From contig JAUWHW010000009.1 of assembly GCA_030605665.1 (NCBI GenBank), forward strand, positions 1 to 26,525: DNA of 26,525 nt, in the 5' to 3' direction. Below, piece by piece: positions 1-8,068 of the stretch. The notes under the pieces are model-generated. The model saw only the letters and a list, made by a program, of their open reading frames with translations, did not search any database and was not told the DNA's origin. Source of the stretch: Dehalococcoidia bacterium. GTDB taxonomy: Bacteria > Chloroflexota > Dehalococcoidia > GIF9 > AB-539-J10. A program made the translations under genes and the position numbers. Numbering within the stretch: position 1 is the stretch's first letter; the number at the start of each line of letters is the position of its first letter.

Positions 1-1
1 T

Positions 2-1156
2 GCCTTAAGCGCCAGTGGTTGTATAGGAGGACAAGCAAAACCTCAAGGATTCTCTGGAGTTACATCTTATGATGGGATTCTCTATTTAGGCTCCATGGAG
101 GGCAAAATAATGGCAATAAACTCCTCAGCGCGAAATCAAGAACTGGATTTTCCTTCTTCTAGCGGGGAATGGTCTTTTGCTATTACCATGCCTTCTAAAG
201 GTATCTGTGGCAGCTCGGCTGTGCCAGTCAGCATATATGGCATGCCTGCTGTAGCTAATGGCATGCTTTGCATTGGCACCTATAATGGTAAGGTCTTAAT
301 GATAAACCCATTAGCCAGGAGCCAGAATTTACCCTTTCCTCAGGTAAGGAGTGGGGAGTGGATTTACCCCAGGACGGAAGATGTAATAAAGCCTATTGTG
401 GGCAGCCCAGTAATAGCTAATGATGCCGTCTACGTGTGCAGCTCAGATGGCAGAGTCTATGCTTTGGATGTGAACTATGGCGATGAAAGGTGGAAATCCG
501 ACCCGCTGGATGGCAAGTTATGGACGACGCCAGTGGTGGACGGAGATACTATATATGTGAGTACCTTTGATGGGCATATTTATGCTTTGTCGACCAAGGA
601 TGGTAGTTTATTACCTTGGACCTTTGAGGCGGAGGCAGGATTTGTCTCCTCTCCAGTACTTTATAAAGACAGTATATTTGTAGGTTCGTTTGACCGCAAC
701 CTCTATGCTGTGAAAATAGGCGATAATAAGCCATTGTGGAAGTTCACTGCTGGTAATTGGTTTTGGGCCGCTCCTGTAGTTAGTAATGGTGTTGTTTATG
801 CTGGCTGCCTTGATGGCAAATTGTATACTATCAATGCTGAGACAGGTGATGAATTGTGGGAATTTGATGCTGGAAGTCCCATTGTTTCCTCACCAGTCTT
901 AGCAGGCGATTTATTGGTGGTAGCTTGTGACTCAGGTGATGTATATATTATTAATGCGAAGACAGGTATCAGCGAGCGAATTAAGAATCCCGACGACCCC
1001 CAAAGTACTAATAGGCCCTCCATTGATGCTTCTATTCGGGGCTCTCTTTGTCTCCAAGATGGCATAGTCTATGTCCGTGCTCAAGATAATTGCTTGTACG
1101 CTGTGGATATTGACCAAGGGAAAGTAGATTGGGAATTCTCCCTAGCTAATGAATAA
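2..1156 (+). CDS. PQQ-type beta-propeller lipoprotein, BamB-like (5' end cut by window edge)
   Basis: The reading frame is open from base 2, so the gene starts just left of the window. The first visible residues, ALSASGC, look like the end of a lipoprotein signal peptide, which would make the Cys the lipidated N-terminus of the mature protein. After that come about eight propeller-blade repeats of the type 'DG.IYVGS.DG.LYALD..TG...W' (for example YDGILYLGSMEGKIMAI and SNGVVYAGCLDGKLYTI), the pattern of the PQQ-like/BamB fold. No enzymatic PQQ-dehydrogenase residues are evident, so a binding or scaffold role outside the membrane is more likely than catalysis. It ends 11 bp before yidC on the same strand, so the two are probably co-transcribed. 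A link to membrane-protein assembly is inferred from that position only. The propeller call is secure; the exact role is not. Confidence 0.85.
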   Translation, partial: ALSASGCIGGQAKPQGFSGVTSYDGILYLGSMEGKIMAINSSARNQELDFPSSSGEWSFAITMPSKGICGSSAVPVSIYGMPAVANGMLCIGTYNGKVLMINPLARSQNLPFPQVRSGEWIYPRTEDVIKPIVGSPVIANDAVYVCSSDGRVYALDVNYGDERWKSDPLDGKLWTTPVVDGDTIYVSTFDGHIYALSTKDGSLLPWTFEAEAGFVSSPVLYKDSIFVGSFDRNLYAVKIGDNKPLWKFTAGNWFWAAPVVSNGVVYAGCLDGKLYTINAETGDELWEFDAGSPIVSSPVLAGDLLVVACDSGDVYIINAKTGISERIKNPDDPQSTNRPSIDASIRGSLCLQDGIVYVRAQDNCLYAVDIDQGKVDWEFSLANE

Positions 1157-1167
1157 GGCCTGTAATT

Positions 1168-1941
1168 ATGCTGAATTTATGGAATTTGATTGTTCTTGAC
1201 CCAATGCTTAATGGGTTGGTGGCTTTATCTAGCCTTTTCCCTAGAGCAGTGGGGTTTGGTTTGGCCATCATCATTCTTACTATTGTGGTTCGTTTGATAC
1301 TCACGCCTCTTACTTTAAGGCAACTCAATTCTACTAAGGCTTTGCAAGCTATGCAGCCCAAGATTCAAGAGCTGCAAAAGAAATATGCCAAGAATAAACA
1401 GAAACTTCAGCAGGAGATGGTGAAAGTCTATAAAGAGGCTGGAGTGAATCCTCTAGGTTGTATATGGCCTATGTTAATCCAGTTCCCCGTCTGGATTGCT
1501 CTTTATCAGTCCATTATGAGAGCCTTAGCTACTGCCCCAGAGAACTTACTGGACCTGTCTCGGCACCTTTATTCCTGGCAAATAGTAAATCAAGCAATTC
1601 CTTTAAACAGTCGTTTCTTGTGGCTTGATTTAGGACGGCCTGACTCCACATTAATCCTAGCCATTCTAGTTGGTGGCACGATGTGGGTGCAGCAGAAAAT
1701 GACCACTGCACCTTCTGCTGACCCAAAACAGCAGTCCCAAAGCAGGATGATGTTGCTAATGATGCCGCTTATGTTTGGTGTGTTTGTTTTGATGTTTCCC
1801 AGTGGTTTAGCCCTTTTTTGGCTAGTTTCCAATGTGATTGGTATTGTAACTCAATATTTCATTGGTGGAGGTTGGGGCCATTTAAGATCTTCCACTGCTA
1901 GGCAATCGATGCCAAAGCAGAGAGGTAAGCGAGCATGGTAA
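1168..1941 (+). CDS. yidC: YidC/Oxa1 family membrane protein insertase
   Basis: Inserts and folds proteins in the cytoplasmic membrane, alone or with SecYEG. At 257 aa it is the short form without the large periplasmic domain of proteobacterial YidC. A first hydrophobic segment (about residues 28-50) contains the conserved groove Arg (VVRLILTPLTLRQ, R42). A charged cytoplasmic hairpin rich in Lys/Gln follows at about 58-90. Then comes the family signature NPLGCIWPMLIQFPVWIALY, and further membrane segments near 160-176, 193-212 and 214-232, including FPSGLALFWLVSN. The C-terminus is basic (SMPKQRGKRAW), as expected for ribosome contact. There is only a weak ribosome-binding site (AAGG about 9 nt before the ATG), and the upstream propeller gene stops 11 bp earlier, so translation may be coupled. 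The jag gene follows, the usual partner of yidC. Confidence 0.95.
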   Translation: MLNLWNLIVLDPMLNGLVALSSLFPRAVGFGLAIIILTIVVRLILTPLTLRQLNSTKALQAMQPKIQELQKKYAKNKQKLQQEMVKVYKEAGVNPLGCIWPMLIQFPVWIALYQSIMRALATAPENLLDLSRHLYSWQIVNQAIPLNSRFLWLDLGRPDSTLILAILVGGTMWVQQKMTTAPSADPKQQSQSRMMLLMMPLMFGVFVLMFPSGLALFWLVSNVIGIVTQYFIGGGWGHLRSSTARQSMPKQRGKRAW

Positions 1942-1993
1942 AAACGACATTAGCCTGCATGGAGGCAAATTGCTAAAAGTGAGAACTTAGAAG

Positions 1994-2626
1994 ATGGAAG
2001 AGTTGGAGATAACTGCTAGAACGGTGGAACAAGCAACCAAGGAGGCAGAAAAGCGGCTAGGGGTAAGTCGGGATCAATTTGAGGCAGTAGTTGTTAAGGA
2101 GGGTAAATCAGGAATTTTTGGGATGGGAGGTGAAGAGGCTGTGATTAGAGTAAAGCCATTAACTACACTAGAAAAAGATGTAGCTAAGATAGCTACAGAG
2201 GTGGTGGAAACCTTGATTAGGTTAACGGGGGTAACGGGTACGATTAAGGCCTCGTGTAGTGAGATACCGATAACCTTGAATATTGAGGGTGACGACTTAG
2301 GCATTTTAATTGGTAGGCAGGGACAGACTCTAGCTTGCTTACAGTATGTCATTAGACTCATAGTAGCTGAGCGGCTAAAGGCTTGGTTGCCACTAAATAT
2401 TGATGTTTGTGAGTATAAAAAACGCCGCCGTGATTCCTTGCAAAGGCTGGCCTTGAGATTAGCGGAGCAAGTAAAATTAAGGCGTCGTGCTATGACCCTT
2501 GAACCAATGCCGCCTGACGAACGCCGTGTTATTCATTTAGCTTTGGCTAACCACCCTGATGTTGCTACTCACAGCATAGACGAAGGTGAAAATAGAAAGG
2601 TGGTCATTTTGTTGAAGCGAGGCTAA
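1994..2626 (+). CDS. jag: Jag/KhpB, SpoIIIJ-associated KH-R3H RNA-binding protein
   Basis: Single-stranded RNA-binding protein usually encoded beside yidC; in Gram-positive bacteria (where it is called KhpB, EloR or Jag) it affects cell elongation and division. Three domains are visible in order. The Jag N-terminal domain covers about residues 1-55 (KSGIFGMGGEEAVIRVKP). A KH domain follows with the GxxG loop in GILIGRQGQTL (about 97-107). A C-terminal R3H domain has RRVIHLAL (R-x3-H) near residues 177-184. Its 210 aa is typical for family members without a long linker. It begins 52 bp after yidC and ends 3 bp before ileS, so the three genes probably form one transcript. The ATG is preceded by only a weak purine-rich ribosome-binding site. 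Confidence 0.93.
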   Translation: MEELEITARTVEQATKEAEKRLGVSRDQFEAVVVKEGKSGIFGMGGEEAVIRVKPLTTLEKDVAKIATEVVETLIRLTGVTGTIKASCSEIPITLNIEGDDLGILIGRQGQTLACLQYVIRLIVAERLKAWLPLNIDVCEYKKRRRDSLQRLALRLAEQVKLRRRAMTLEPMPPDERRVIHLALANHPDVATHSIDEGENRKVVILLKRG

Positions 2627-2629
2627 CCT

Positions 2630-5600
2630 ATGTTCCGCAAAGTAAGTAGTAAGACAAATTTTCCTCAAATGGAGCAGCATATCCTTCATTTTTGGAGGGA
2701 GCATGACGTTTTTGACAAAAGTATCAAGGCAAGGCAAAGAGCACCACATTTTGCCTTTTATGAAGGTCCGCCCACAGCTAATGGTAGTCCAGGGCTCCAC
2801 CATGTGTTGTCTCGATTATTTAAGGATATCGTTTGTCGCTACAAAACAATGAAAGGTTATCACGTGCCACGTAAGGCGGGATGGGATACCCATGGATTGC
2901 CTGTAGAGTTGGAGGTAGAGGGTTCTCTCGGTTTCAACAATAAAGCTGAAATTGAGAAATATGGCATAGCTCAGTTCAATCAGAAGTGTCGGGAAAGCGT
3001 CTTTAACTACATCAAGGAATGGGAAGTTATGACTGAGCGTATTGGTCATTGGTTAGATATGAAACATCCTTATATAACTTTAGACAATGGCTATATTGAA
3101 TCTTGTTGGTGGATAGTGAAAAAACTATGGGACAGAGGTTTGATTTATCAAGGCTATAATGTAACGCCACATTGCCCCAGATGTGGCACCTCACTCAGTT
3201 CCCACGAAGTAGCTCTGGGTTACCGAGACGATGCTGAGGACCCTTCAGTTTACATAAAGTTTAAGCTCTGTATTCGTTCATTGTTGGAACAAGACTTGGT
3301 ACTTCGCTCTATTCTTGAGCCTTCATCTTTAAGTAAGAAGCCTGCTTACTTTCTTGCTTGGACGACTACTCCTTGGACTTTGCCTGGCAACACCGCCTTA
3401 GCGGTAGCTCCTACTGCTGAATATAGTGTAATGGAAGGGGAACAGGATTATCTTATTCTAGCTACGCAACTTACTGGGCAAGTTGGTCTTGAGGGCTATA
3501 AAGAATTGGGCATTATATTAGGTGATGATCTCGCCCATCTGGAATACGAGCCTTTGTTTAATCCCCATGATTTTGGTGTACCTCGCATGAATTTGCCTTC
3601 TCTAGATATGCAAGTAGCAAGGAAGGGATTGGCGTATCCGGTAATCAACACTGATTTTGTCTCCTTGGATGAAGGCACAGGTATTGTCCATATCGCTCCC
3701 GCTTTCGGGGAAGTTGACTTCGATGCGGGAATGGATAAGGGGCTTGATTTCGTTCAGCCTGTGGACTTAGAAGGAAAAATCACTGGTACCTATCTCTTTG
3801 CTGGTAAGTTTGTTAAGGATGCTGATCCTCTCGTCCTTGATAATCTTAAATCACGTGGCTTGCTCTACCGCAGTGAGAAAATTATTCACACCTATCCCTT
3901 TTGCTGGAGGTGTGACACACCTGTTCTCTACTATGCCAAGCGAGCTTGGTATATCAAGACAACGGCAGTAAAGGACAAGCTTATTTCTGGAAATGCGGAG
4001 ATAAACTGGTATCCAAATCATATTAAGTATGGGCGTTTTGGTGATTGGTTAGAAAGCAATGTCGATTGGGCTTTTTCCAGGGAGAGGTATTGGGGGACTC
4101 CCCTTAATATTTGGCACTGTTCTTCCTGCGACAACTATGAGTGTGTTGGCAGCATTGATGAATTGAAGGCAAAGCCAAATCCCAGTGGCTTAGATGAGCT
4201 TTTAGAGCTGCACCGTCCTTACGTGGATAAGATCACTTTTAGTTGTTCTGAATGTGGTGGTGAGTTGTGGCGTGTTCCCGAGGTACTTGATTGCTGGTTT
4301 GATTCAGGCGCTATGCCCATAGCTCAATGGCATTACCCTTTCGAGAATAAAGAGCAATTTGAACAAAACTTCCCTGCTGACTTTATTTGCGAGGCTATTG
4401 ACCAAACCCGAGGCTGGTTCTATAGCTTGCATGCTATATCTACCTTGCTATTTGGGAAACCTTGCTTTAGAAATGTCATTTGTCTGGGACATATTGTTGA
4501 TGCTCATGGTGAGAAGATGAGCAAGGCCAAGGGCAATGTAATCGATCCTTGGACAGTGACCGATGAGTATGGTGCCGATGCCCTCAGGTGGTATTTATTG
4601 ACTTCTGCGCCAGCGGAAAATATTCATCGCTTTTCTCTTCAAATGGTTACCGAGACCATGCGGAAAGTTTTACTTACTTTATGGAATACTTATTCCTTTT
4701 TTGTCCTCTATGCCAACATCGATCATTTTGTCCCCCAGCCTTCAGCCTCACTATCCCTTACAGAGCTAGATAATTGGATTATCTCGGAGCTTAATCGTCT
4801 TATAGCTGAGGTAACTAAGGCCCTAGATGGTTATGACCCCACATCGGCGGCGCGCTATATTCAGAGCTTTATCGATAATCTTTCCAATTGGTATGTGAGA
4901 CGAAATCGACGCCGATTCTGGAAAAGCGAGAACGATGCTGATAAACTAGCAGCCTATACCACACTGTATCAGTGCTTGGTGACCTTATCTCAGTTTTTGG
5001 CTCCCTTCACCCCGTTTATCGCTGAGGAACTTTATCAAAATCTGGTTCGCTCTGTTGACCCTGAAGCCAAAGAGAGCGTGCACCTGACCGATTTTCCTGT
5101 AACTGATAAGGCTAAAATAAATGATAAACTGAATAAAGATGTTGAGCTAGCTATGAGAGTATCAAGTTTGGGTAGGGCAGCACGGGCAAAGGCAGGAATC
5201 AAAGTACGCCAGCCTTTGGCAAAGGTGGTGGTCAGGGTGAAGTCTAAAGAAGAAGCGGAGGCTTTAGGCAAAGTGGCCACTGAAGTAAAAGAGGAGATAA
5301 ACGTCAAAGAGATTGTTGTTCTGAGTCCCACAGATGAAGAATCTCCTGAGGAATTTTCTTTGAACATACTTGGTTATAGCGTAGCCACTGATGGCAGGTG
5401 TTCAGTAGCTATAAGCACTGGGTTAACTTCTGAGCTGGCTGCAGAGGGGATAAGCAGGGAGATTGTGCGTCATCTTCAAGTTATGCGCCGCGCTGCTAAC
5501 TTCAATGTTGCTGACTACATTATTACTTATTACCAGGCAGGAGAGCCAATTAAGCAGGTTGTAGCTGATTTTGCAGACTATATTAGGCAGGAAACATTAT

Positions 5601-5701
5601 CTCAGGAACTTATTGATGCTCCCCCGCCTGTTGGATCTTACACTGTGAAATATCGCATTTCAGGTAATGATATTTTGCTAGCGGTTAGAAAGGTGGGCTA
5701 G
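2630..5701 (+). CDS. ileS: Isoleucyl-tRNA synthetase, type 2 (eukaryote-like)
   Basis: Charges tRNA-Ile with isoleucine. The class I signature regions are both present: PPTANGSPGLHHVLSR (HIGH-equivalent, residues 48-61) and KMSKAKGN (629-636). The active-site opening GWDTHGLPVELEVE, the editing-domain region TTTPWTLPGNTALAVAP and the tRNA-binding segment near NWYVRRNRRRFWKS are also visible. Length (1023 aa), the GLHH form of HIGH, CPRCGTSLSSHEV and the CWFDSGAMP region match the type 2 IleRS group found in eukaryotes and some bacteria. In other organisms that group includes enzymes insensitive to mupirocin; insensitivity here is an inference. It starts 3 bp after jag. Its TAG stop lies inside the sequence CTAG, whose other strand supplies the stop of the convergent protease, a 4-bp overlap. 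Confidence 0.97.
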   Translation: MFRKVSSKTNFPQMEQHILHFWREHDVFDKSIKARQRAPHFAFYEGPPTANGSPGLHHVLSRLFKDIVCRYKTMKGYHVPRKAGWDTHGLPVELEVEGSLGFNNKAEIEKYGIAQFNQKCRESVFNYIKEWEVMTERIGHWLDMKHPYITLDNGYIESCWWIVKKLWDRGLIYQGYNVTPHCPRCGTSLSSHEVALGYRDDAEDPSVYIKFKLCIRSLLEQDLVLRSILEPSSLSKKPAYFLAWTTTPWTLPGNTALAVAPTAEYSVMEGEQDYLILATQLTGQVGLEGYKELGIILGDDLAHLEYEPLFNPHDFGVPRMNLPSLDMQVARKGLAYPVINTDFVSLDEGTGIVHIAPAFGEVDFDAGMDKGLDFVQPVDLEGKITGTYLFAGKFVKDADPLVLDNLKSRGLLYRSEKIIHTYPFCWRCDTPVLYYAKRAWYIKTTAVKDKLISGNAEINWYPNHIKYGRFGDWLESNVDWAFSRERYWGTPLNIWHCSSCDNYECVGSIDELKAKPNPSGLDELLELHRPYVDKITFSCSECGGELWRVPEVLDCWFDSGAMPIAQWHYPFENKEQFEQNFPADFICEAIDQTRGWFYSLHAISTLLFGKPCFRNVICLGHIVDAHGEKMSKAKGNVIDPWTVTDEYGADALRWYLLTSAPAENIHRFSLQMVTETMRKVLLTLWNTYSFFVLYANIDHFVPQPSASLSLTELDNWIISELNRLIAEVTKALDGYDPTSAARYIQSFIDNLSNWYVRRNRRRFWKSENDADKLAAYTTLYQCLVTLSQFLAPFTPFIAEELYQNLVRSVDPEAKESVHLTDFPVTDKAKINDKLNKDVELAMRVSSLGRAARAKAGIKVRQPLAKVVVRVKSKEEAEALGKVATEVKEEINVKEIVVLSPTDEESPEEFSLNILGYSVATDGRCSVAISTGLTSELAAEGISREIVRHLQVMRRAANFNVADYIITYYQAGEPIKQVVADFADYIRQETLSQELIDAPPPVGSYTVKYRISGNDILLAVRKVG

Positions 5702-6852
5702 TCCCAGGGTGGTGGACTTTCTCGTAGTTGTGCCCAAGCTGTTTTAGTATCTTCGCCCCTGACAAAAGTTATTTTTATCCGCTGGCCAACTTGGCAATCA
5801 CCAATAGCTTGGATAAGGTCATTTGTGCTGGCTATCTCCTTATCCTCGAAGCGGATGATGACGTCTCCCTTTTTCAATCCGGCAGCCTCAGCTGGGCTAT
5901 TACTAACTACTTCTATAATAAGTGCTCCTTTATTGACTGAAAGCTTGTTCGCTGCAGCTACAAAGGAATCTACAGTATATAATCCTACTCCTAACCAAGG
6001 GCGAGTCACATAACCCTGATGAATTAAAGCTTCAATAATGGACTTAGAGCTGTTGATGCTTATAGCATAGCCCATACCTTCTATTCCGATTGCAGCCATT
6101 TTAACGCTAGTTATGCCTATGATTTCACCTGACATATTTACCAGTGGCCCACCACTATTACCAGGATTGATAGCTGCGGTGGTTTGGATTAAACCGGAAA
6201 AGGTATTTCCTTGAACGGTCACCGAGACATTTAAACGGCTGATGATGCCCTCAGTAGCTGATATTCCTTGTCCTAGGGCATTACCGATAGCTACCACCCA
6301 ATCACCTATGGCAAGCAGGTTTGAATTGCCTATGTAAGCATAAGGCAAGCCTGTGGCCTCTATTTTAAGCACAGCTAAGTCAGTTAAAGCATCGGTGCCT
6401 ACTATGTTAGCAGGGAAAGTCCTACCATCAGTTAGCTTCACCTGCACACTTTGGGCATTTTGCACCACATGGTTGTTGGTAACAATATATCCCTCATATT
6501 CTTCTTCACTGCGAATTATAAATCCAGAGCCAGCGGCAGTCTCCCTGTGCTCTTTCTGAAAAATATCATAAACTACCATTTCGCTAGTAACGGAAACTAC
6601 GGAGGGCATTGCCTTGCTAACCACACTGGCGATGTCAGGCAGTGGCTGGGCTGACTGGACATTTCCTGAAGGAAATGTCCAGTCAGGGTTAGTGTAATCA
6701 CTCGAGTTACTGGGGGAAGGTGAAGTGGGCGGAGATGGAGTAGGCGAAGGCGGTGTAGGTGACCAAGGTAAGGGTAAAGAGCACCCGCTGGAGCCTAAAA
6801 CTAGGCTTATTAGTGCTAATGCGATAAGGATATGACTGAGCTTCTTTAGCAT
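5698..6852 (-). CDS. HtrA/DegP-like trypsin-fold serine protease with PDZ domain, predicted lipoprotein
   Basis: Extracytoplasmic protein quality-control protease. It starts with a signal peptide of about 20 hydrophobic residues ending in LGSSGC, so Cys24 is a likely lipidation site. A Pro/Ser/Thr-rich linker (about 25-50) follows. The protease domain carries the full triad: His128 (VTNNHVV), Asp158 (ALTDLAVLK) and Ser233 (NPGNSGGPL). A single PDZ domain occupies about residues 285-375 (RPWLGVGLYTV, GLKKGDVIIRFEDKEI). This is the usual layout of bacterial HtrA-like proteases with one PDZ, except for the lipid anchor in place of a transmembrane helix. The segment coding for residues 56-67 contains a near-perfect 36-bp inverted repeat, listed separately. 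It is divergent from the PadR gene and convergent with ileS. Triad and PDZ make the call firm; substrates are unknown. Confidence 0.95.
   Translation of the reverse strand: MLKKLSHILIALALISLVLGSSGCSLPLPWSPTPPSPTPSPPTSPSPSNSSDYTNPDWTFPSGNVQSAQPLPDIASVVSKAMPSVVSVTSEMVVYDIFQKEHRETAAGSGFIIRSEEEYEGYIVTNNHVVQNAQSVQVKLTDGRTFPANIVGTDALTDLAVLKIEATGLPYAYIGNSNLLAIGDWVVAIGNALGQGISATEGIISRLNVSVTVQGNTFSGLIQTTAAINPGNSGGPLVNMSGEIIGITSVKMAAIGIEGMGYAISINSSKSIIEALIHQGYVTRPWLGVGLYTVDSFVAAANKLSVNKGALIIEVVSNSPAEAAGLKKGDVIIRFEDKEIASTNDLIQAIGDCQVGQRIKITFVRGEDTKTAWAQLRESPPPWD
6651..6686. repeat. 17-bp perfect inverted repeat inside the protease gene
   Basis: Left arm 6651-6667 (CTGACTGGACATTTCCT), two-base centre GA, right arm 6670-6686, the exact reverse complement of the left arm. 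The repeat is in frame in the linker between the signal-peptide region and the protease domain, coding for roughly DWTFPSGNVQ. A 17-bp stem with a 2-base centre is far more than codon choice normally gives, so it is either a selected hairpin or cruciform, or the trace of a small mobile palindrome. Confidence 0.9.
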
Positions 6853-6867
6853 TTTACCCGTGGTTTT

Positions 6868-6873
6868 ATTATA
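6868..6873 (-). promoter_or_regulatory. Candidate -10 box for the protease gene
   Basis: On the minus strand the sequence reads TATAAT, about 15 bases before the ATG at 6852. A convincing -35 is missing; the T-rich TTTTTA 18 bases upstream is the best candidate. If used, the 5' UTR would be very short, under 10 nt. The 85-bp divergent gap to padR holds no other clear signal. Confidence 0.35.
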
Positions 6874-6937
6874 TCATTGCTGTTCTTATCTTAAAAATCC
6901 TGTGTCGAGGTTCATGAATGGAGTGACTTAATTTATT

Positions 6938-7291
6938 ATGAGTGCTATACTGGTAGAAATGTCTCAATCTCATTTAAAGCAGTTATTAAGAGGTGTGGTA
7001 GAGCCTTTGATGCTCTTTATTATTGGCGAACTGCCTATGCATGGTTATCGGATTGCCAAGGAATTGGAGAGAAGGAGCAGCGGTTATTTCAGGCTTAGGG
7101 GAAGCACTATTTATTCAACATTGCGTCGTTTAGAGAAGCGAGGGCTTGTGTTAAGCTTCTGGCAGCAAGTTACCCGGAAGCAAAAGCGGCGATGTTACAA
7201 ACTAAGTGAGAAAGGTCGTGAAATCTTAGCTGAGAAGGTAGCTGAGTGGCAGAAATTCTACATTGCTGCCAACAAAGTTATACAGCATTAA
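6938..7291 (+). CDS. PadR family transcriptional regulator
   Basis: Small (117 aa) winged-helix DNA-binding protein. The PadR signature is clear: LFIIGELPMHGYRIAKEL, then SGYFRLRGSTIYSTLRRLEKRGLV, then KRRCYKLSEKGREIL, ending in a short C-terminal helix (AEKVAEWQKFYIAAN). Members of this family with a short C-terminal helix act as dimeric repressors, often of a neighbouring gene and often responsive to a small molecule. It sits 3 bp upstream of an MBL-fold hydrolase and is divergent from the protease gene, so either could be its target; that is inference. An alternative start at 6959 (MSQSHLK) would remove seven residues outside the conserved domain. Neither start has a strong ribosome-binding site. 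Confidence 0.92.
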   Translation: MSAILVEMSQSHLKQLLRGVVEPLMLFIIGELPMHGYRIAKELERRSSGYFRLRGSTIYSTLRRLEKRGLVLSFWQQVTRKQKRRCYKLSEKGREILAEKVAEWQKFYIAANKVIQH

Positions 7292-7294
7292 CGA

Positions 7295-8068
7295 ATGGAA
7301 GCACTCATTTTAGGTGCCCATAACATTGAAACTAGGGAAGCACGCCCTAGTTCTTTGTTAATTGATGGGTGTTTAGCTATAGATGCTGGTGGGCTTACCT
7401 CTGCTCTTACCTTATCACAACAAGAGAAAATCAGAACAGTGCTGCTCAGCCATCATCACTTCGATCACACTCGGGATTTGCCTATTTTGGGCTTTAATGC
7501 TGCCTTATGGCAAGGTCAAATTGAGGTTTATGCCCAGCAACAGACTTTTGATGTGCTTATTCCTTGCCTCCTTGATGGCAGGATATATGTCAATCTTCTT
7601 GAATATCCTAGTAAAGAGAAACCATCCCTGCGGCTCAAGACTATTGAGCCTTATGAAAGAAAAATCATTGAAGGATATAGTGTCTTGGCATTGCCAGTAA
7701 AGCACTCTGCGTCTACCATTGGTTATCACATCATCTCTTCGCAGGGTAAAAGTCTGTTTTATACTGGTGACACCGGGCCTGGGCTAGCTGATTGCTGGCA
7801 GCATATTTCCCCTCATTTGCTTATTACTGAAGTTACGGCACCTAATAAGTTTACGGATGATCTTACAAAAGGCGGTCACCTTTCTCCACAGTCTCTAAAA
7901 GAGGAGCTTATTCAATTTCGCCAACTCAAAGGGTATTTACCACGGGTCATCGCTATTCATATTGCACCTCTACATGAGCAGAAGGTGAAAGAGGAAGTAG
8001 CCCGGGTAGCTGGGGAACTAGAAGCCGATATAAGCCTGGGCTACGAAGACATGAAGATTACCTTGTGA
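7295..8068 (+). CDS. MBL-fold metallo-hydrolase (RNase Z / cyclic-nucleotide phosphodiesterase-like)
   Basis: Metallo-beta-lactamase fold hydrolase of 257 aa, without signal peptide and so probably cytoplasmic. The zinc-binding motif is LLSHHHFDHTRDLP (the HxHxDH position, near residues 51-57). Further ligands are probably the His in PVKHSAST, the Asp in YTGDTGPG and the late His in AIHIAPLHE. The GGHLSPQSLKEEL segment resembles the class II cyclic-nucleotide phosphodiesterase and RNase Z branches of the fold more than true beta-lactamases or glyoxalase II. The substrate cannot be read from sequence. It follows padR by 3 bp, so the two are co-transcribed and possibly autoregulated. Its end overlaps the convergent plsX by 11 bp, leaving no room for a terminator. 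Confidence 0.85.
   Translation: MEALILGAHNIETREARPSSLLIDGCLAIDAGGLTSALTLSQQEKIRTVLLSHHHFDHTRDLPILGFNAALWQGQIEVYAQQQTFDVLIPCLLDGRIYVNLLEYPSKEKPSLRLKTIEPYERKIIEGYSVLALPVKHSASTIGYHIISSQGKSLFYTGDTGPGLADCWQHISPHLLITEVTAPNKFTDDLTKGGHLSPQSLKEELIQFRQLKGYLPRVIAIHIAPLHEQKVKEEVARVAGELEADISLGYEDMKITL

Noticed and set aside
1168..2626. Possible replication origin neighbourhood because yidC and jag often lie near oriC
   Set aside because: rpmH, rnpA and dnaA are absent; the gene before yidC is a propeller lipoprotein and the one after jag is ileS.
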